Source of the DNA: Rhodoferax_B sp049316285
GTDB lineage: Bacteria > Pseudomonadota > Gammaproteobacteria > Burkholderiales > Burkholderiaceae_C
Reading direction: 5' to 3'
DNA length: 64,000 nt
Assembly (NCBI RefSeq): GCF_049316285.1
Contig: NZ_JBMOXA010000001.1
Location: 62,001-126,000 of the forward strand
A model generated the notes under the pieces. The model was given only the letters and a program-made list of their open reading frames with translations. It did not search any database and was not told where the DNA came from. Both the position numbers and the translations under genes were made by a program. Below, in pieces: positions 42,944-51,862 of the stretch (position 1 is its first letter; each line of letters begins with the position of its first letter).

Positions 42944-44032
42944 ATGGCAAACCTCAACATTTCGCGCATAGGTTTTCTCACGCCGGGCAACTACGTCGAG
43001 AGCGACCCCTACACCGGACTGGAAGAGACGCTGCAGTTGTTCAAGTTTGGCGAAGACCTGGGCTTCAACAACGCCTGGGTGCGCCAGCGGCACCTGGAGC
43101 GTGGGGTGTCCTCGGCCGCCACGTTTTTGGCTGCGGCCAGCCAGCGTACACAACACATAGGGCTGGGCACGGCGGTGATCCAGATGGGTTACGAAAACCC
43201 GTTCCGCCTGGCCGAAGACCTGGCCACGGTGGATGTGTTGTCGCGCGGCCGGCTGCATGTGGGCTTGAGCGCGGGCGCACCGCCGCACGGCGCCTTGCTG
43301 GGCGACCGCTTTTACGACGGCGACCCGCAAGGCATAGACTTCTCGCACACCCGCGTGTCGCGCCTGCGGGCCAACCTGCAGGGTGAACCGTTTGGTGACG
43401 ACGATGACTTCATCGAGTCACCCGCCGGGCGGCAGCGCCCACGTTTGCAGCCGCAAGCGCCGGGTTTGGCCGAGCGGCTGTGGTACGGCGGCGGCTCGTT
43501 ACGCTCGGCCGAATGGGCCGGGCGCAACCACTTCAACCTGCTGATAGGCAACTTGAACGTGGGTGAGAAGACCGACAACTTCTTTGAAGCGCAACGCCAG
43601 CAGCTCGACCTGTACCACGCACATTGGTCAACGCCGCGCAAGCCTCGCGTGGCGATGGGCCGAGTCATCGTGCCGACCGACAGCGCCGATGCGCAAAGCC
43701 GCCGACGCTACCGCGACTACGCGGCTAGCCGCCATGAGCGCACGCTGCAGCCACAGGGCCCGCGGCGCACCTTGTTCTCGCGTGACCTGGTGGGCTCTTC
43801 AGAAGAAATCCTGCAAAGCCTGCTGGCCGACCCGGTGTTGCCTTATGTGCAGGAGTTGCGGCTGGAGTTGCCCTACGATTTTGCGGCGCACGAGTACCAG
43901 CAAATCCTGTCGGACACGCTGCAATTTATTGCGCCGCATCTGGGCTGGAGGCGCGAACGGCACGAAACACCAGGCGAAAAAATAGCGGCGAAGGACACAC
44001 ATCCTTCGCCGCTACAGGCTATTGCCGCCTAA
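42944..44032 (+). CDS. Luciferase-like flavin monooxygenase, third copy
   Basis: 362 residues. LLM family: ISRIGFLTPGNYVESDPYTG, FGEDLGFNNAWVRQRHLERG, RTQHIGLGTAVIQMGYENPF and GRLHVGLSAGAPPHG. The ATG is 2 bases after the upstream stop. It is a different subgroup from the two LLM enzymes at 34.9 and 35.9 kb. The last 15 codons contain the terminator of the convergent fusA gene. Substrate unknown; context suggests a further S-compound. Confidence 0.85.
   Translation: MANLNISRIGFLTPGNYVESDPYTGLEETLQLFKFGEDLGFNNAWVRQRHLERGVSSAATFLAAASQRTQHIGLGTAVIQMGYENPFRLAEDLATVDVLSRGRLHVGLSAGAPPHGALLGDRFYDGDPQGIDFSHTRVSRLRANLQGEPFGDDDDFIESPAGRQRPRLQPQAPGLAERLWYGGGSLRSAEWAGRNHFNLLIGNLNVGEKTDNFFEAQRQQLDLYHAHWSTPRKPRVAMGRVIVPTDSADAQSRRRYRDYAASRHERTLQPQGPRRTLFSRDLVGSSEEILQSLLADPVLPYVQELRLELPYDFAAHEYQQILSDTLQFIAPHLGWRRERHETPGEKIAAKDTHPSPLQAIAA
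43977..44014 (-). terminator. fusA terminator inside the LLM gene
   Basis: Perfect 13-bp stem TAGCGGCGAAGGA (43983-43995) with TCCTTCGCCGCTA (44002-44014), loop CACACA, and a T-run on the minus strand (A at 43977-43982). It lies 42 bp past the fusA stop but within the coding 3' end of the convergent LLM gene. Confidence 0.85.
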
Positions 44033-44055
44033 CAGGGGGCAGCTTTGGCGACGTT

Positions 44056-46167
44056 TTAATCGCCGCGCGCCGAGCCCTTGGTCACCGCCGCCACCACCTC
44101 GGCCGGGGCCTGGGCGTAGTGCTTGAACTCCATGGTGTACGACGCGCGGCCCTGGCTCAGTGAGCGCAGCGTGGTCGAGTAGCCAAACATCTCCGACAGC
44201 GGCACCTCGGCATGCACCAGCTTGCCGGTGCCGCCGGGCATGTCGTCCATGCCTTGCACCATGCCGCGGCGGGTGGCCAAGTCACCCATCACATTGCCGG
44301 TGAAGTCTTCAGGCGTTTCCACCTCGACCGACATCATGGGCTCCATCAACACCGGTGTGGCGCGGCGCATGGCTTCTTTAAAAGCCATGGAGCCCGCCAT
44401 GCGGAAGGCGTTTTCGTTCGAGTCCACGTCGTGTGACGAGCCGAACACCAGCGTGGCCTTCACGTCGACCACCGGGTAGCCCGCCAGCACACCGGCCTTC
44501 AAACTTTCTTGAATGCCTTTGTCCACGGCCGGAATGTATTCGCGCGGCACCACACCACCCTTGATGGCGTCGACAAACTCGTAGCCCTTGCCTTGCGGCT
44601 GCGGCTCCAAATTGATGACCGCGTGGCCGTATTGGCCGCGTCCCCCCGACTGCTTGACGAACTTGCCTTCGACATCGGTCACGGCCTTGCGTATGGTCTC
44701 GCGGTAGGCCACCTGGGGGCGGCCTACCGTGGCTTCGACGCCAAACTCGCGCTTCATGCGATCGACCAGAATTTCCAGGTGCAACTCGCCCATGCCGGCG
44801 ATGATGGTTTGGCCGGATTCTTCGTCGGTGCGCACGCGGAACGACGGGTCTTCCTGCGCCAGGCGGTTCAGCGCAATACCCATTTTTTCCTGGTCGACCT
44901 TGGTCTTGGGCTCCACGGCCTGCGAAATCACCGGCTCGGGGAACACCATGCGCTCCAGGATGATGACGTCGTCCACGGCCGAAAGGGTGTCGCCCGTGGT
45001 CACGTCTTTCAGGCCCACGGCAGCAGCGATGTCGCCCGCACGCACTTCTTTCAACTCAGCGCGGGTGTTGGCGTGCATCTGCAAAATGCGGCCAAGTCGT
45101 TCCTTGCGGTCTTTGCTTGGAATGAACACCGTGTCGCCGGTTTTCACCACGCCCGAATACACGCGGAAGAAGGTCAACTGGCCGACAAACGGGTCGGTCA
45201 TGATCTTGAACGCCAGGGCCGAAAACGGCTCGTCGTCACCGGGGTGGCGTTCGGTGGCGTTGTCGTCCACGTCGTGGCCCGGGATGGCGGGCACGTCCAC
45301 CGGCGAGGGCAGGTAGTCGATCACACCGTCCAGCAGCGCTTGTACGCCACGGTTCTTGAAGGCGCTGCCGGCAAACATAGGCACGATCTCGCCCGCGATG
45401 GTGCGCTTGCGGATCGCCTGTTTGATCTCGGCCTCTGTCAATGCTTCGCCAGACAGGTATTTGTTCAGCAGCGTTTCATCGGCTTCGGCGGCGGCTTCGA
45501 CCAGCTTCTCGCGCCAGGTGTTGGCCAAGGCCTGCAGCTCTGCCGGGATGTCGGCGTACTCGAACTTCACGCCTTGTGAGGCGTCGTCCCACACAATCGA
45601 TTTCATGCGTACAAGGTCGACCACGCCGTGGAAACTGTCCTCGGCGCCCACAGGGATCTGCAGCAAGACGGCGTTGCCTTTCAGGCGCTCGGCAATCTGG
45701 CGTTGTACACGGAAGAAGTCCGCGCCCACGCGGTCCATCTTGTTGACGAAGGCCACACGCGGCACTTTGTATTTGTTGGCCTGGCGCCAAACGGTTTCCG
45801 ACTGCGGCTGCACGCCGCCCACGGCGTCGTACACCATGACGGCGCCGTCGAGCACACGCATGGAGCGTTCCACCTCGATGGTGAAGTCCACGTGGCCGGG
45901 GGTGTCGATGATGTTGATGCGGTGCTCGGGGTAGTCGCCAGCCATGCCTTTCCAGAAAGCCGTGGTGGCGGCCGAGGTGATGGTGATGCCGCGCTCTTGC
46001 TCTTGCTCCATCCAGTCCATCGTGGCAGCGCCATCGTGCACTTCACCGATTTTGTGGTTCACACCGGTGTAAAAAAGAATGCGCTCGGTGGTCGTGGTTT
46101 TGCCAGCATCAATGTGCGCACTGATGCCGATGTTGCGGTAGCGTTCGATGGGTGTTTTGCGTGACAT
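44056..46167 (-). CDS. fusA: Elongation factor G
   Basis: 703 residues. The start at 46167 follows AAAGGAGG. GTPase motifs: AHIDAGKTTTTERI (G1), GITITSAATTAFW (switch I), DTPGHVDF (G3), NKMD (G4), GSAFKNRG (G5); then domains II-V with GMGELHLEILVDRMKREFGVE and the C-terminal FGYSTTLRSLSQGRASYTMEF. It is not beside rpsL, rpsG or tuf, so this is probably a second copy separate from the str operon, as in several Burkholderiales. Which copy is the main translocase cannot be decided here. Confidence 0.96.
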   Translation of the reverse strand: MSRKTPIERYRNIGISAHIDAGKTTTTERILFYTGVNHKIGEVHDGAATMDWMEQEQERGITITSAATTAFWKGMAGDYPEHRINIIDTPGHVDFTIEVERSMRVLDGAVMVYDAVGGVQPQSETVWRQANKYKVPRVAFVNKMDRVGADFFRVQRQIAERLKGNAVLLQIPVGAEDSFHGVVDLVRMKSIVWDDASQGVKFEYADIPAELQALANTWREKLVEAAAEADETLLNKYLSGEALTEAEIKQAIRKRTIAGEIVPMFAGSAFKNRGVQALLDGVIDYLPSPVDVPAIPGHDVDDNATERHPGDDEPFSALAFKIMTDPFVGQLTFFRVYSGVVKTGDTVFIPSKDRKERLGRILQMHANTRAELKEVRAGDIAAAVGLKDVTTGDTLSAVDDVIILERMVFPEPVISQAVEPKTKVDQEKMGIALNRLAQEDPSFRVRTDEESGQTIIAGMGELHLEILVDRMKREFGVEATVGRPQVAYRETIRKAVTDVEGKFVKQSGGRGQYGHAVINLEPQPQGKGYEFVDAIKGGVVPREYIPAVDKGIQESLKAGVLAGYPVVDVKATLVFGSSHDVDSNENAFRMAGSMAFKEAMRRATPVLMEPMMSVEVETPEDFTGNVMGDLATRRGMVQGMDDMPGGTGKLVHAEVPLSEMFGYSTTLRSLSQGRASYTMEFKHYAQAPAEVVAAVTKGSARGD

Positions 46168-46273
46168 AAGAGCCTCCTTTAGGCACACGTCACTTTGAGG
46201 CAAGTGGGCGCAAAGTCAAGCGCGATCAAAACTATTGACCCGATAGAGGTAGTCTTTGATGCAACACATGGGC

Positions 46274-46299
46274 AAAAAAAAGCGGCCTGTGTGGCCGCT
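46274..46299 (-). terminator. Terminator of the NlpC/P60 gene
   Basis: AGCGGCC (46281-46287) and GGCCGCT (46293-46299), loop TGTGT, with a seven-A run at 46274-46280 that reads as T on the minus strand. Confidence 0.8.
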
Positions 46300-46321
46300 G
46301 TTCTTTTGTCCCTGGCATTGC

Positions 46322-46888
46322 TTACTGCTCAGGCGGGGTTGCCGCGCTTTCGACCGGGCGACGCGCGCCGTCAAAGCGGCGCTGCCAGTAGCTGGAGCGC
46401 ATGTCTTCGACGCGCACATTCGCGCCGCTGCGCGGGGCATGGATGAACTTGCCGTCGCCCACGTAGATGCCTACGTGGCTGAAGGCGCGGCGCATGGTGT
46501 TGAAGAACACCAGGTCGCCGGGTTGCAAATCGTTTTTATCGATGCGGTCGGTGGCGGCTGCCTGCTCTTTGGCGCGGCGTGGCAGCACCAGGCCCACGGT
46601 TTGTTCATAGATGGCACGTACAAAACCGCTGCAATCAAAACCGGTTTCAGCAGAATCACCACCGCGTTTGTAGGGCACGCCCAGGAAACCCATGGCATTG
46701 CTCACCAATTCCGAGGCCTGTGTGCCCATGTTTTGGCGCACCGTGTCCAACTGCCCCATGGCTTTGTTCATGTGGGTGATGAGGCCTTTGTCTGCAAGCA
46801 ACTTCTCAAGCTCTTCGTTGGTTGCCGGTGGTGGCGCGGCATGCGCTGTTGCGCACACAAAGAGAAGAGTTGCAAGCCATCTGGTCAT
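46322..46888 (-). CDS. NlpC/P60-family cell-wall peptidase
   Basis: 188 residues from ATG 46888 (signal peptide MTRWLATLLFVCATAHA); an upstream TTG would add 12 residues. The C40 peptidase domain (about 60-180) has catalytic Cys in ETGFDCSGFVRAIYEQ, His in RRAFSHVGIYVGDG and the third polar residue in KFIHAPRSGANV. It cleaves D-Glu/mDAP-type bonds in peptidoglycan. A helical segment of about 30 residues precedes the domain. Monocistronic. Confidence 0.9.
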   Translation of the reverse strand: MTRWLATLLFVCATAHAAPPPATNEELEKLLADKGLITHMNKAMGQLDTVRQNMGTQASELVSNAMGFLGVPYKRGGDSAETGFDCSGFVRAIYEQTVGLVLPRRAKEQAAATDRIDKNDLQPGDLVFFNTMRRAFSHVGIYVGDGKFIHAPRSGANVRVEDMRSSYWQRRFDGARRPVESAATPPEQ

Positions 46889-47112
46889 CCATTCGAGGTT
46901 AATTTGAATTACATGAGAAGTCAAATGTCATGAAGAGGCTAAGTGATTGATTCATAAAGATGATTTTTAGAAATTTGTAAAAGTTTGACGAAGCAACACG
47001 TGAAAATGCCGCCGTGGCTGGCAACGACATTGACAGCCTTACGGGTTTTGGTGGGCGGGCTATGCTGGTTTGACGCGCATCTATGTTCGGCCCGAACCAG
47101 GAGTGAATTTCC

Positions 47113-48267
47113 ATGAAAAATCGCCATCAATCGCATATATCAACTGCGGTGGCAGCTATTGTTTTTGCTTTTTCTGCCGCCGCCGCTGGCATTGCCCAGG
47201 CACAAAAGCTCAGCGTGCAGCAAGTGGCGACGGGGCTGGAAAATCCTTGGGCCCTGGCGTTTCTGCCGGATGGTCGTTATTTGCTGACTGAAAAGCCAGG
47301 GCGTATACGTGTTGTTGAGTCTGATGGCCGCCTCAACCCGCCGTTGAAGGGCTTGCCTGAAATCGCCGCCAGCGGGCAGGGCGGTTTGCTTGATGTGCTG
47401 CTGGACGCCGACTTTGTGCGCAACCGCACTTTGTATTTTTGTTTCTCCGAGCCCGCAGGTTCGGGCAACAGCACGGCATTGGCGCGCGCCCGGCTGGCGG
47501 CTGACGGGGCTGCGCTCGAGCAGGTCCAGGTGATCTTCAGCCAGCGCCCCAAGGTGTCGAGCTCTGCGCATTTTGGTTGCCGTATTGTCGAAGGACAAAA
47601 TGCGGGCAAGCCCGACGGCACCTTGTTTCTCACACTGGGCGAGCGCTTTTCGCGCAAGGACGATGCGCAAAAGCTCGACAACCACCTGGGCAAAGTGGTG
47701 CGGGTGCGCAAGGAAGGCGGGGCGCCGGCCGACAACCCGTTTGTCAACCGTGCGGGCGCGTTGCCCGAGATCTGGAGCTACGGCCACCGCAATGCGCAAG
47801 GCGCCACCATGGCGCCTGATGGCACGTTGTGGATACACGAACACGGCCCGCAGGGCGGCGATGAAATCAACCTGCCACAGCCCGGGCGCAACTACGGCTG
47901 GCCGGTGATCACTTACGGTGAAAACTATGGCGGCGGCAAGATTGGCGACGGACTGACCAGCAAGTCCGGCATGGAGCAGCCGCTGCATTACTGGCTGCCC
48001 TCGATAGCGCCCTCGGGCATGGTGTTTTTGACCAGTGACAAATACGGTGCCGCCTGGCGCGGCAACCTGTTTGTCGGCTCACTGAAGTTTGGTTATCTGG
48101 ACCGCATTGAACTGGAGCGTCCGTTTGCCGGCAAGGTGGTGCGCGAGCAGAAATTACTGGAGGATTTGGGGCAGCGTGTGCGTGATGTACGCCAGGGCCC
48201 GGATGGACTGCTTTACATCCTGACCGACAGTCCGCAGGGGCGCTTGTTGCGTCTGCTGCCGGGCTAG
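47113..48267 (+). CDS. PQQ-dependent sugar dehydrogenase (GdhB/Asd type)
   Basis: 384 residues. Signal peptide about 1-31 (AAIVFAFSAAAAGIAQA). Six-bladed propeller of soluble aldose sugar dehydrogenases: GLENPWALAFLPDGRYLLTEKPGR, SSAHFGCRIV, YGHRNAQGATMAPDG, HEHGPQGGDEINLPQPGRNYGWPV and GLLYILTDSPQGRLLRL. It oxidises free aldoses in the periplasm with PQQ, similar to E. coli YliI. No pqq genes are nearby. CAGGAGTG precedes the ATG. Confidence 0.9.
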   Translation: MKNRHQSHISTAVAAIVFAFSAAAAGIAQAQKLSVQQVATGLENPWALAFLPDGRYLLTEKPGRIRVVESDGRLNPPLKGLPEIAASGQGGLLDVLLDADFVRNRTLYFCFSEPAGSGNSTALARARLAADGAALEQVQVIFSQRPKVSSSAHFGCRIVEGQNAGKPDGTLFLTLGERFSRKDDAQKLDNHLGKVVRVRKEGGAPADNPFVNRAGALPEIWSYGHRNAQGATMAPDGTLWIHEHGPQGGDEINLPQPGRNYGWPVITYGENYGGGKIGDGLTSKSGMEQPLHYWLPSIAPSGMVFLTSDKYGAAWRGNLFVGSLKFGYLDRIELERPFAGKVVREQKLLEDLGQRVRDVRQGPDGLLYILTDSPQGRLLRLLPG

Positions 48268-48308
48268 GCGCCGGGGCGCCCGTTGCGTGGTGTGGCGCCA
48301 CGGAAAGC

Positions 48309-48338
48309 AAAACGCCAACCCGTTGGGGTTGGCGTTTT
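48309..48338 (+). terminator. Terminator after the sugar dehydrogenase gene
   Basis: AAAACGCCAACCC (48309-48321) with GGGTTGGCGTTTT (48326-48338), loop GTTG; 13 bp perfect. The T-run is four. It is flanked by two direct copies of TGGCGCCACG at 48293-48302 and 48356-48365. Confidence 0.75.
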
Positions 48339-48634
48339 GGGGGATATGGCGTCGGTGGCGCCACGTTGTGCTGCACTGGCGCTTTGTTCGTTGGAGGTAG
48401 ACCGCTCCAACACCGACATGGGGGTAACTTTAGCGCCGGTGTATGAAGACGGGATGACACGACCTGTCAACTTTTACCGCTTTTTCCGGGGCGAATGTGT
48501 GATGTGGGTCCGGCGCGTGAATTTGTACACGGTTTCGCCACCCGCTTTAGTCGCCGCCTGCATCTGCGGTTTAATCCTGGGGTCTGAAGTGTTGCCGGGA
48601 TGGCGTCACTTCACCTCTCACAAAAGGAATTTCC
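48339..48634. other. Intergenic region before the isochorismatase gene
   Basis: No credible gene. Contains a hairpin TTGGAG/CTCCAA (48391-48410) and should hold the promoter of the isochorismatase-like gene; no clear -35/-10 pair was identified. Confidence 0.3.
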
Positions 48635-49237
48635 ATGTTGCTTGACGCCCTTGAATCTCAACTTGTGCTGGTGGATTACCAGGCCCGCCTCATGCCCGCT
48701 ATTTTTGAAGCCCAGCCCGTGCTGGCAAATGCATTGCGTCTGGCGCAAGCGGCTAAATGGCTTGGCGTGCCGACCTGGGGTACCGAGCAAAATCCGTCCA
48801 AGCTTGGTGAAAATCCAGCCGATTTGCGCGCCCTGTGCCAGCGCACGCTGAGCAAAATGCATTTCAGCGGTGTGGAGGAGGGTTTGGGTGAATGGCTGCG
48901 CCCACCGGTCAAGCCGCCTGCAGGCAATGCGCGCAGCCTGCCCAAACACCTGCAAAAAGCCAGTGCCGAGAGTGAGGCACGCAACGCCATTGTGATTGCC
49001 GGCTGCGAGGCGCATGTGTGCCTGCTGCAAACGGCCCTGGATTTGCTTGAGGACGAGTTCGATGTGTGGGTTGTGACGGATGCCTGCAGCTCGCGCACCG
49101 AGCGCAACCGTGATGCCGCGTTTGACCGCTTGGCTGGTGCCGGGGCTGAGCTGGTGTCCACCGAAATGGTGCTGTTCGAATGGCTGCGTACGGCGGAGCA
49201 CAGCGAGTTCAAGGCGGTGCATGGCTTGATCAAATAA
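48635..49237 (+). CDS. Isochorismatase-family hydrolase
   Basis: 200 residues. Cysteine-hydrolase fold: catalytic Asp in LVLVDYQARLMPAI (about residue 14), Lys in LSKMHFS, and the nucleophile Cys in AIVIAGCEAHVCLLQTALD, followed by VVTDACSSRTERNRDAA. AAAGGAA precedes the ATG. Related enzymes include nicotinamidase and YcaC-type hydrolases; the substrate cannot be called. Confidence 0.88.
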   Translation: MLLDALESQLVLVDYQARLMPAIFEAQPVLANALRLAQAAKWLGVPTWGTEQNPSKLGENPADLRALCQRTLSKMHFSGVEEGLGEWLRPPVKPPAGNARSLPKHLQKASAESEARNAIVIAGCEAHVCLLQTALDLLEDEFDVWVVTDACSSRTERNRDAAFDRLAGAGAELVSTEMVLFEWLRTAEHSEFKAVHGLIK

Positions 49238-49382
49238 GCCTGAAAAGGTAAACAGACGCGCTGGCGGCTGGTGTTCAGGCGCCTCTTGTGTTGCTGGGGT
49301 GCGGATTTCTGCTGCGCAACCATCCTGGCGGACTTCTCTGATTGTGAATCCATCAACCCAGCCTGACATGGCAGAGGAACTC

Positions 49383-50276
49383 ATGACGAAGCACACGAGC
49401 ACACAGGGCTTTTTCGACCCCATGACGGGGACGATTTCCTACGTTGTGTGGGACCACGCCAGCCTACGCGCCGCAGTCATAGACCCGGTACTGGACTACG
49501 ACTTCAAGTCCGGGCGTACGAGCACGGTCTCGGCCGACCGGCTGTTGGCCTATGTCCGGGACAAGGGGCTGGCGGTCGACTGGATTCTGGAGACCCACGC
49601 CCATGCCGACCATCTGTCGGGCGCGCGCCATGTTCAGCACCAGGTCGGCGGCCGCATAGCCATTGGCGAAAACATTCGTGTTGTGCAGTCGACGTTCAAA
49701 AAGCTCTTCAACCTCGAGCGCAGCTTTTTGCCGGATGGGAGCCAGTTTGACCATTTGTTCAAGCACGAAGAGGTTTTCAAGATTGGCGAGACAGCCGTGA
49801 CGGCACTGCTGGTGCCGGGGCATACGCCCGCAGACATGGCCTACCTGGTCGACGGCGCCGTCTTCGTCGGCGACACACTTTTCATGCCCGACGTGGGGAG
49901 TGCGCGAGCGGATTTTCCCGGTGGCGATGCGCGCCAACTCTATGCCTCAATGCGGCGTTTGTTGGCGCTGCCCGGCGACACAACAATGTACGTCTGCCAT
50001 GACTATCCGCCGGCATCGCGTCAGCCCCAGTGGCAGACCAGCGTCGCCGAGCAGCGTGCGCAGAACATCCATGTGCGCGATGGCATAGGCGAGGACGAGT
50101 TCGTCGCGATGCGAACCACCCGTGACGCGACCCTGGGTGTCCCGACCCTCATACTTCCGTCGATTCAGGTGAACGTACGGGCTGGTAGGTTGCCGCAGCC
50201 CGAAGACAACGGCATTGCATATTTGCGGATTCCGTTGAACGCGTTTCCCGCTCACTCACATGTCGACGCTGCGTGA
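49383..50276 (+). CDS. MBL-fold hydrolase, ETHE1/persulfide-dioxygenase-like
   Basis: 297 residues. GAGG is 5 bases before ATG 49383; an ATG at 49368 is also in frame. The MBL signature THAHADHLSGARHVQ, LLVPGHTPADMAYL and VGDTLFMPDVGSARADFPGG match the ETHE1/Blh group, which uses a mono-iron site to oxidise glutathione persulfide or acts as a hydrolase. A sulfide-metabolism role is possible but not shown by the neighbours. Confidence 0.85.
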   Translation: MTKHTSTQGFFDPMTGTISYVVWDHASLRAAVIDPVLDYDFKSGRTSTVSADRLLAYVRDKGLAVDWILETHAHADHLSGARHVQHQVGGRIAIGENIRVVQSTFKKLFNLERSFLPDGSQFDHLFKHEEVFKIGETAVTALLVPGHTPADMAYLVDGAVFVGDTLFMPDVGSARADFPGGDARQLYASMRRLLALPGDTTMYVCHDYPPASRQPQWQTSVAEQRAQNIHVRDGIGEDEFVAMRTTRDATLGVPTLILPSIQVNVRAGRLPQPEDNGIAYLRIPLNAFPAHSHVDAA

Positions 50277-50555
50277 AACTGTGCATGCTGACCGCTGCAC
50301 TGGACGAGGAACGCCTACCTGGCGTGGCTCGGGGCAAAAATAAATCAACGCTTGATTCATTTCGGTGAACTGGATGGCCAAAGCTGTGTGTTCAAGCGCG
50401 CAGGCACGTGCGAGGTGATGTTGTTTTCTGCGGCGGCGCTATTGGCGCTATTGGTTCACACCCGAAATTTTTCCTGGCCTGAAAAACAAAAAGGCCTCCG
50501 CGATGGAGGCCTTTGAAATCAAGCACTCAGAGTGCTCAACTGTTTCTTAATTTAG
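50277..50555. other. Intergenic region between MBL-fold gene and tRNA-Lys
   Basis: No credible gene. Contains the tRNA-Lys terminator at 50482-50514 and nothing else recognised. Confidence 0.4.
50482..50514 (-). terminator. Terminator of tRNA-Lys
   Basis: AAAGGCCTCC (50490-50499) with GGAGGCCTTT (50505-50514), loop GCGAT. On the minus strand it is followed by TTTTTGTTTTT. Confidence 0.85.
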
Positions 50556-50631
50556 TGGTGGGTCCTGAGTGACTCGAACACTCGACCTACGGATTAAGAG
50601 TCCGCTGCTCTACCAACTGAGCTAAGAACCC
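50556..50631 (-). tRNA. tRNA-Lys (CTT anticodon)
   Basis: 76 bases with encoded CCA. Acceptor GGGTTCT/AGGACCC, D arm GCTC/GAGC, anticodon stem GCGGA/TCCGT with loop CTCTTAA (anticodon CTT), T loop TTCGAGT. A CATAAT -10-like hexamer lies about 40 bp upstream on the minus strand. Confidence 0.96.
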
Positions 50632-50857
50632 ACTAGACAGCAATACGATTGCTTGCTGCTAAGCCCGCTATTATGCCCCAAATTTTTGAGTTTTTCCATC
50701 ATTGCAGATTTTGATGGGCAAAATGTTGCGTGTATGCCCTGGCAAGCCTGTGGCACGACGCTGACAGAGGCGCTGAATTGTGTCGGGCGGAGTGCTGGCA
50801 CCATAACGTGCCGGGCCTTTAGGCAAGATTGCGCAAGATTTAAATCGTGAAATCACC

Positions 50858-51850
50858 ATGAGCATGGAACAAGGACAAGCACCCGAGACAAGCCGTTCGC
50901 CTGCGGGCGGGCGGGCGCGGCCACGTATCTGCACGGTGGGGCACGCGGCGGTAGACCATTGTTTTGACATTGAAGCGTTTCCCAGCGCGCCGACCAAGAC
51001 TCCTGCACAGCAGTACCGTGTGATCTCGGGCGGAATGGCATCGAATGCATCGATTGCGCTCGCGCGCCTGGGGGGCGATGTGCATTTGCACGGCGCCATC
51101 GGCGACGATGACGCAGGACGTTTTTTGATGCGCTGTCTCGTCAGCAGCGGGGTCGGGTGTGCGGGCCTGCAGCAGGTGCCGGGCGCTTCATCGTCGATTT
51201 CGGCGGTGATCATCGATGCCCAGGGAGAGCGGCAGATCTTCAATAGCCGCGGGGACGCGCTGGTGCGCGCGCAGGCCATGGACACCAGCACCTTGCAAGG
51301 TGCAGATATCGTGATGGTCGACCCGCGCTGGATGCCGGGCGCCGAGACCGCCCTGCGCTGGGCGCGCGAAAACGGCGTGCTGAGCATATTGGACGGCGAC
51401 TTGTCGCCACAGGCTGATTTGCAGCGACTGAGCGCACTGGCCGATTGGTCGGTGTTTTCCGAATCCGGCCTGGCGGCCTTTGCGCCCGGCCTGTCCATGG
51501 CCGATGCCTTGCGCCAGGCGCTGCGCGACGGCACACAAATGGCTGTGGTGACCATGGGGCAGCGCGGCGTGGCCTGGCTGCGCAAGGGGCCGAATGGCGA
51601 GTTGGATGGTGCGGTGCAGACCATTGCCTCGTTCGAGATCAAGGCGGTCGACACCAATGGCGCGGGCGACGTGTTTCACGCAGCGCTGGCCCTGGCGCTG
51701 GGTGAAGGGCAAACGGATGTGCGTGCGGCCATCCAGTTCGCGTGTGCCGCCGCTGCCCTCAAATGCATGCGCAACGGCGGTGTGGTGCGCGGCCCCGACC
51801 GTGCCGAAGTCGAGGCGTTTTTGGCGGCCCACACGCTTGAGCGCGTGTGA
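50858..51850 (+). CDS. PfkB-family sugar kinase
   Basis: 330 residues (328 if the second ATG is used). Ribokinase fold: N-terminal ICTVGHAAVDHCFDI, VISGGMASNASIALARLGGDV (motif 1) and the C-terminal catalytic DTNGAGDVFHAALALALGEG (motif 2, with the catalytic Asp and anion hole). Phosphorylates a sugar or nucleoside; the substrate is unknown. Convergent with guaC with a 12-bp gap. Confidence 0.9.
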   Translation: MSMEQGQAPETSRSPAGGRARPRICTVGHAAVDHCFDIEAFPSAPTKTPAQQYRVISGGMASNASIALARLGGDVHLHGAIGDDDAGRFLMRCLVSSGVGCAGLQQVPGASSSISAVIIDAQGERQIFNSRGDALVRAQAMDTSTLQGADIVMVDPRWMPGAETALRWARENGVLSILDGDLSPQADLQRLSALADWSVFSESGLAAFAPGLSMADALRQALRDGTQMAVVTMGQRGVAWLRKGPNGELDGAVQTIASFEIKAVDTNGAGDVFHAALALALGEGQTDVRAAIQFACAAAALKCMRNGGVVRGPDRAEVEAFLAAHTLERV

Positions 51851-51862
51851 GCGCGCCGGGGC

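Noticed and set aside
48283..48645. 120-codon frame after the sugar dehydrogenase gene
   Set aside because: It runs through a perfect terminator and into the next gene's start; its sequence has no domain character.
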